In this document: one piece after another, positions 62,052-64,000 of the stretch
How the letters are laid out: each line of letters opens with the position of its first letter
How positions within the stretch are numbered: the stretch's first letter is position 1
Program-made: the position numbers and the translations under genes
Assembly: GCA_020249465.1 (NCBI GenBank)
Contig: JADCFP010000084.1
Span: 1-64,000 of the forward strand
Origin: Roseomonas sp.
GTDB lineage: Bacteria > Pseudomonadota > Alphaproteobacteria > Acetobacterales > Acetobacteraceae
DNA length: 64,000 bases
Reading direction: 5' to 3'
The notes under the pieces: model-generated
What the model saw: the letters and a program-made list of their open reading frames with translations, nothing else
Told to the model about the DNA's origin: nothing
The model's database searches: none

Positions 62052-63203
62052 GTGGAACCGCTTGCGCTTTACATCCATTGGCCGTTTTGCGCGGCCAAAT
62101 GCCCCTATTGCGACTTCAATTCCCATGTCCGCGACAGGGTGGATGAGGCACGCTTTCGCGCGGGCTTGCGGCGCGAATTGGCGCATGAGGCGGCACTGAT
62201 TGGTCGCCGCCCGCTTGCCAGTATTTTCTTCGGCGGTGGCACGCCAAGCCTGATGGCGCCGGAGACTGTCGCGGCCTTGATTGAAGATGCCGCGCGTTTC
62301 TTTGATCCGCTGCCCGATATTGAAATCACCCTGGAAGCCAACCCCACCAGCGTGGAAGCCGCGAAGCTCGCGGCGTTTCGGGATGCGGGGGTCAATCGCG
62401 CCAGCCTTGGCGTTCAATCCCTGAATGCCGAGGCTTTGGGGTTTCTGGGCCGTAAGCATGACGTGGCGCAGGCGATCACCGCACTGGAAGCGGCGCGCGG
62501 CATTTTCCCAAGGCTTTCCTTTGATTTGATCTATGCAAGGCCCGGCCAGCAGGAAGCCGCCTGGCGTTCCGAACTGCGGCAGGCCTTGGCGCTCGCGGCT
62601 GATCATCTCTCGCTTTATCAATTGACGATTGAACCAGGCACGCAGTTTGAAACGCTCTATCGCCGTGGTGCCTTTGCGCTACCGGCAGAAGACGACGCGG
62701 CGCGACTTTATCTGGCAACGGCGGAAGAAGCGGCGCGCTTTGGGCTGAAGCCTTATGAAATCAGCAATTACGCCAAGCCAGGTGCGGAAAGCCGGCATAA
62801 TCTGGCCTATTGGCGCTATGGCGATTACCTTGGCATCGGCGCCGGGGCACATCAACGCGTGTTAAGTGAAGGCCGCATTCAGGCGACGCGGCGCCATCGC
62901 GCGCCGGAAGAATGGCTGCGCCTGGTGGAAGCCCAAGGCCATGCGGCGGTGGATGTGGAAACCCTGAGCCCCGCGGAAGTGGGGCGGGAGGCGATGCTGA
63001 TGGGGCTTCGCCTGACGGAAGGCGTAAACCCGGCCCGAATCGAAACCCGCGCCGGGCTTGCCTTTGCCGAGGTGGTGGACCCGGCCATGCTGGCGGCCTG
63101 CTTGGACGAGGATTACCTGTTTTGGGGTGAAAATGGCCGGCTTTGCGCAACCGGAGAGGGGCTTTTGCGCCTGGATTCCATGCTGCCGCTGCTGCTGCGC
63201 TGA
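62052..63203 (+). CDS. hemW: HemW-like radical SAM protein
   Basis: 383 residues from a GTG at 62052. The radical SAM cluster is Cys13, Cys17 and Cys20 in CAAKCPYCDFNSH, followed by FFGGGTPSLMAPE and the HemW_C domain (about 290-375). HemW proteins deliver heme; true HemN oxidases have an extra Cys after the CxxxCxxC site, while here the residue two places later is Phe, as in HemW. Old annotations call it oxygen-independent coproporphyrinogen oxidase. Confidence 0.92.
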   Translation: MEPLALYIHWPFCAAKCPYCDFNSHVRDRVDEARFRAGLRRELAHEAALIGRRPLASIFFGGGTPSLMAPETVAALIEDAARFFDPLPDIEITLEANPTSVEAAKLAAFRDAGVNRASLGVQSLNAEALGFLGRKHDVAQAITALEAARGIFPRLSFDLIYARPGQQEAAWRSELRQALALAADHLSLYQLTIEPGTQFETLYRRGAFALPAEDDAARLYLATAEEAARFGLKPYEISNYAKPGAESRHNLAYWRYGDYLGIGAGAHQRVLSEGRIQATRRHRAPEEWLRLVEAQGHAAVDVETLSPAEVGREAMLMGLRLTEGVNPARIETRAGLAFAEVVDPAMLAACLDEDYLFWGENGRLCATGEGLLRLDSMLPLLLR

Positions 63204-63245
63204 TAAAACTTGATCCTTCCTGAAGAAGCCGTAAAAATATGATTG

Positions 63246-64000
63246 ATGACGATCACACATGCCCCCGAACCACGCAGCGCAATCGAAGCTGCCGGCAGCC
63301 TGCCGGATCTGGAGCTTGATATCGCGACCGTCGCCTTGCAATTGGCGCGGGTGGATGCGCCTAAGGCTGATTGGCGCAGGGTAGCGGCGCATTTTTCCGA
63401 TATCGCACGCAAGGTGGTGGATGCCTCCAGCATGGATGGCAAGGCCGATGGCGGCGATCTGGAAGCGCGTCGGCTGATCCTTGCGGAAACGCTGCATGGG
63501 CATTTTGGCTATCAGGGCGATTCCGAGACCTATGAAGATATGGCGAATGCCAATCTGATCCATGTGGTGGAACGCCGGCGCGGTCTGCCGGTGGCGCTTG
63601 GTATTTTGTGGTTGCATGCCGCTGATGCCGCCGGATGGGGCGCTTTTGGCGTGGATTTCCCCGGCCATTTCCTGCTGGCTTTGGAGGGGCCGAAGGGCAA
63701 GCTCATTCTGGATGTCTTTGCCGGCGGCAAGGTTCTGGAAGCGCAGGATTTGCGCGCGCTGCTCAAGCGCGTGGAGGGCGAAAAGGCGGAACTCCGCCCC
63801 GGTGTGCTGCGCCCCATGACGCGGCGCGAAGTGCTGCTGCGGTTGCAAAACAACATCAAGCTGCGGCGCTTGCGCGGCGGTGATGTGAAGGCGGCACTTT
63901 CGGCGACCGAAGACATGCTGCGGCTCGCGCCCGATCATGCCGCGCTATGGCGCGAGGCTGGGCTGATGAACCAAAGGCTGGAACGGATTGGCGCGGCGCT
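63246..64000 (+). CDS. SirB1-family (transglutaminase-like) protein, cut by the window end
   Basis: 251 codons from the ATG at 63246; the frame is open at the right edge. ETYEDMANANLIHVVERRRG and LPVALGILWLHAADAAGWG, GVDFPGHFLLAL and LRPMTRREVLLRLQNNIK are SirB1/YchA features, followed by the start of a TPR-like repeat (LAPDHAALWREAGL). The family has a transglutaminase-like fold and no settled function. Confidence 0.88.
   Translation, partial: MTITHAPEPRSAIEAAGSLPDLELDIATVALQLARVDAPKADWRRVAAHFSDIARKVVDASSMDGKADGGDLEARRLILAETLHGHFGYQGDSETYEDMANANLIHVVERRRGLPVALGILWLHAADAAGWGAFGVDFPGHFLLALEGPKGKLILDVFAGGKVLEAQDLRALLKRVEGEKAELRPGVLRPMTRREVLLRLQNNIKLRRLRGGDVKAALSATEDMLRLAPDHAALWREAGLMNQRLERIGAA

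Overview
The window is a 64 kb piece of a GC-rich alphaproteobacterial chromosome, most likely from the Acetobacteraceae (Roseomonas-like). This is inferred from three things: FlbT and FlaF beside the flagellins, which is an alphaproteobacterial arrangement; four Bug-type tricarboxylate-transporter binding proteins without membrane partners; and uniform GC-rich codon use. No rRNA, CRISPR array, insertion sequence or prophage was seen. One tRNA gene, tRNA-His(GUG), is present. Both ends cut genes: the tail of an AbgT-like transporter on the left and a SirB1-family protein on the right.

Left part (1-12.3 kb): transport and envelope genes. These are an SLC13 permease, an LpxR-like outer-membrane deacylase, a DcaP-like porin, then on the minus strand an M20 peptidase, a two-component pair and a DegP-type protease in a row. 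MarC, a tiny Ala-Pro lipoprotein and an L,D-transpeptidase follow.

12.4-18.4 kb: a minus-strand block that looks like one uptake-and-hydrolysis locus. It holds an AtzG-like small subunit, an AtzE-like amidase, a complete NMT1/THI5-type ABC importer and an amidohydrolase of the TRZ/ATZ/cytosine-deaminase type. It is the most coherent candidate for an unassigned pathway. A gene fragment lies in the gap inside it.

18.5-30.2 kb: KatG, an SDR, a glycosyltransferase, a Bug protein, an AT-rich frameshifted membrane gene, an RluA-type pseudouridine synthase, a PfkB kinase, an Asp/Glu racemase, a TSUP permease, SerB and MiaA. 30.2-38.5 kb: ilvBN, a UMF1 transporter, pgi, a MOSC protein and an OmpR/EnvZ-type pair. 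38.5-41 kb: a DUF2141-SDR-DUF2214 operon divergent from a TetR gene, with a clear palindromic operator over the promoter. 41-50 kb: transport, SDR, GST, rhodanese, two tandem Bug paralogues, LysR with thioredoxin reductase, and Lrp.

51.6-54.5 kb is a flagellar block (two flagellins, flbT, flaF). A shared 29-nt element lies the same distance upstream of both flagellin genes. The right end (54.7-64 kb) has EF-P, two modules each containing a malate/lactate dehydrogenase-like (Ldh) enzyme, a cold-shock protein followed by two small unknown proteins, RidA, Bug, HemW and SirB1. Several start sites were moved downstream of the longest reading frame, using ribosome-binding sites, signal peptides and gene overlaps; the reason is given in each entry.
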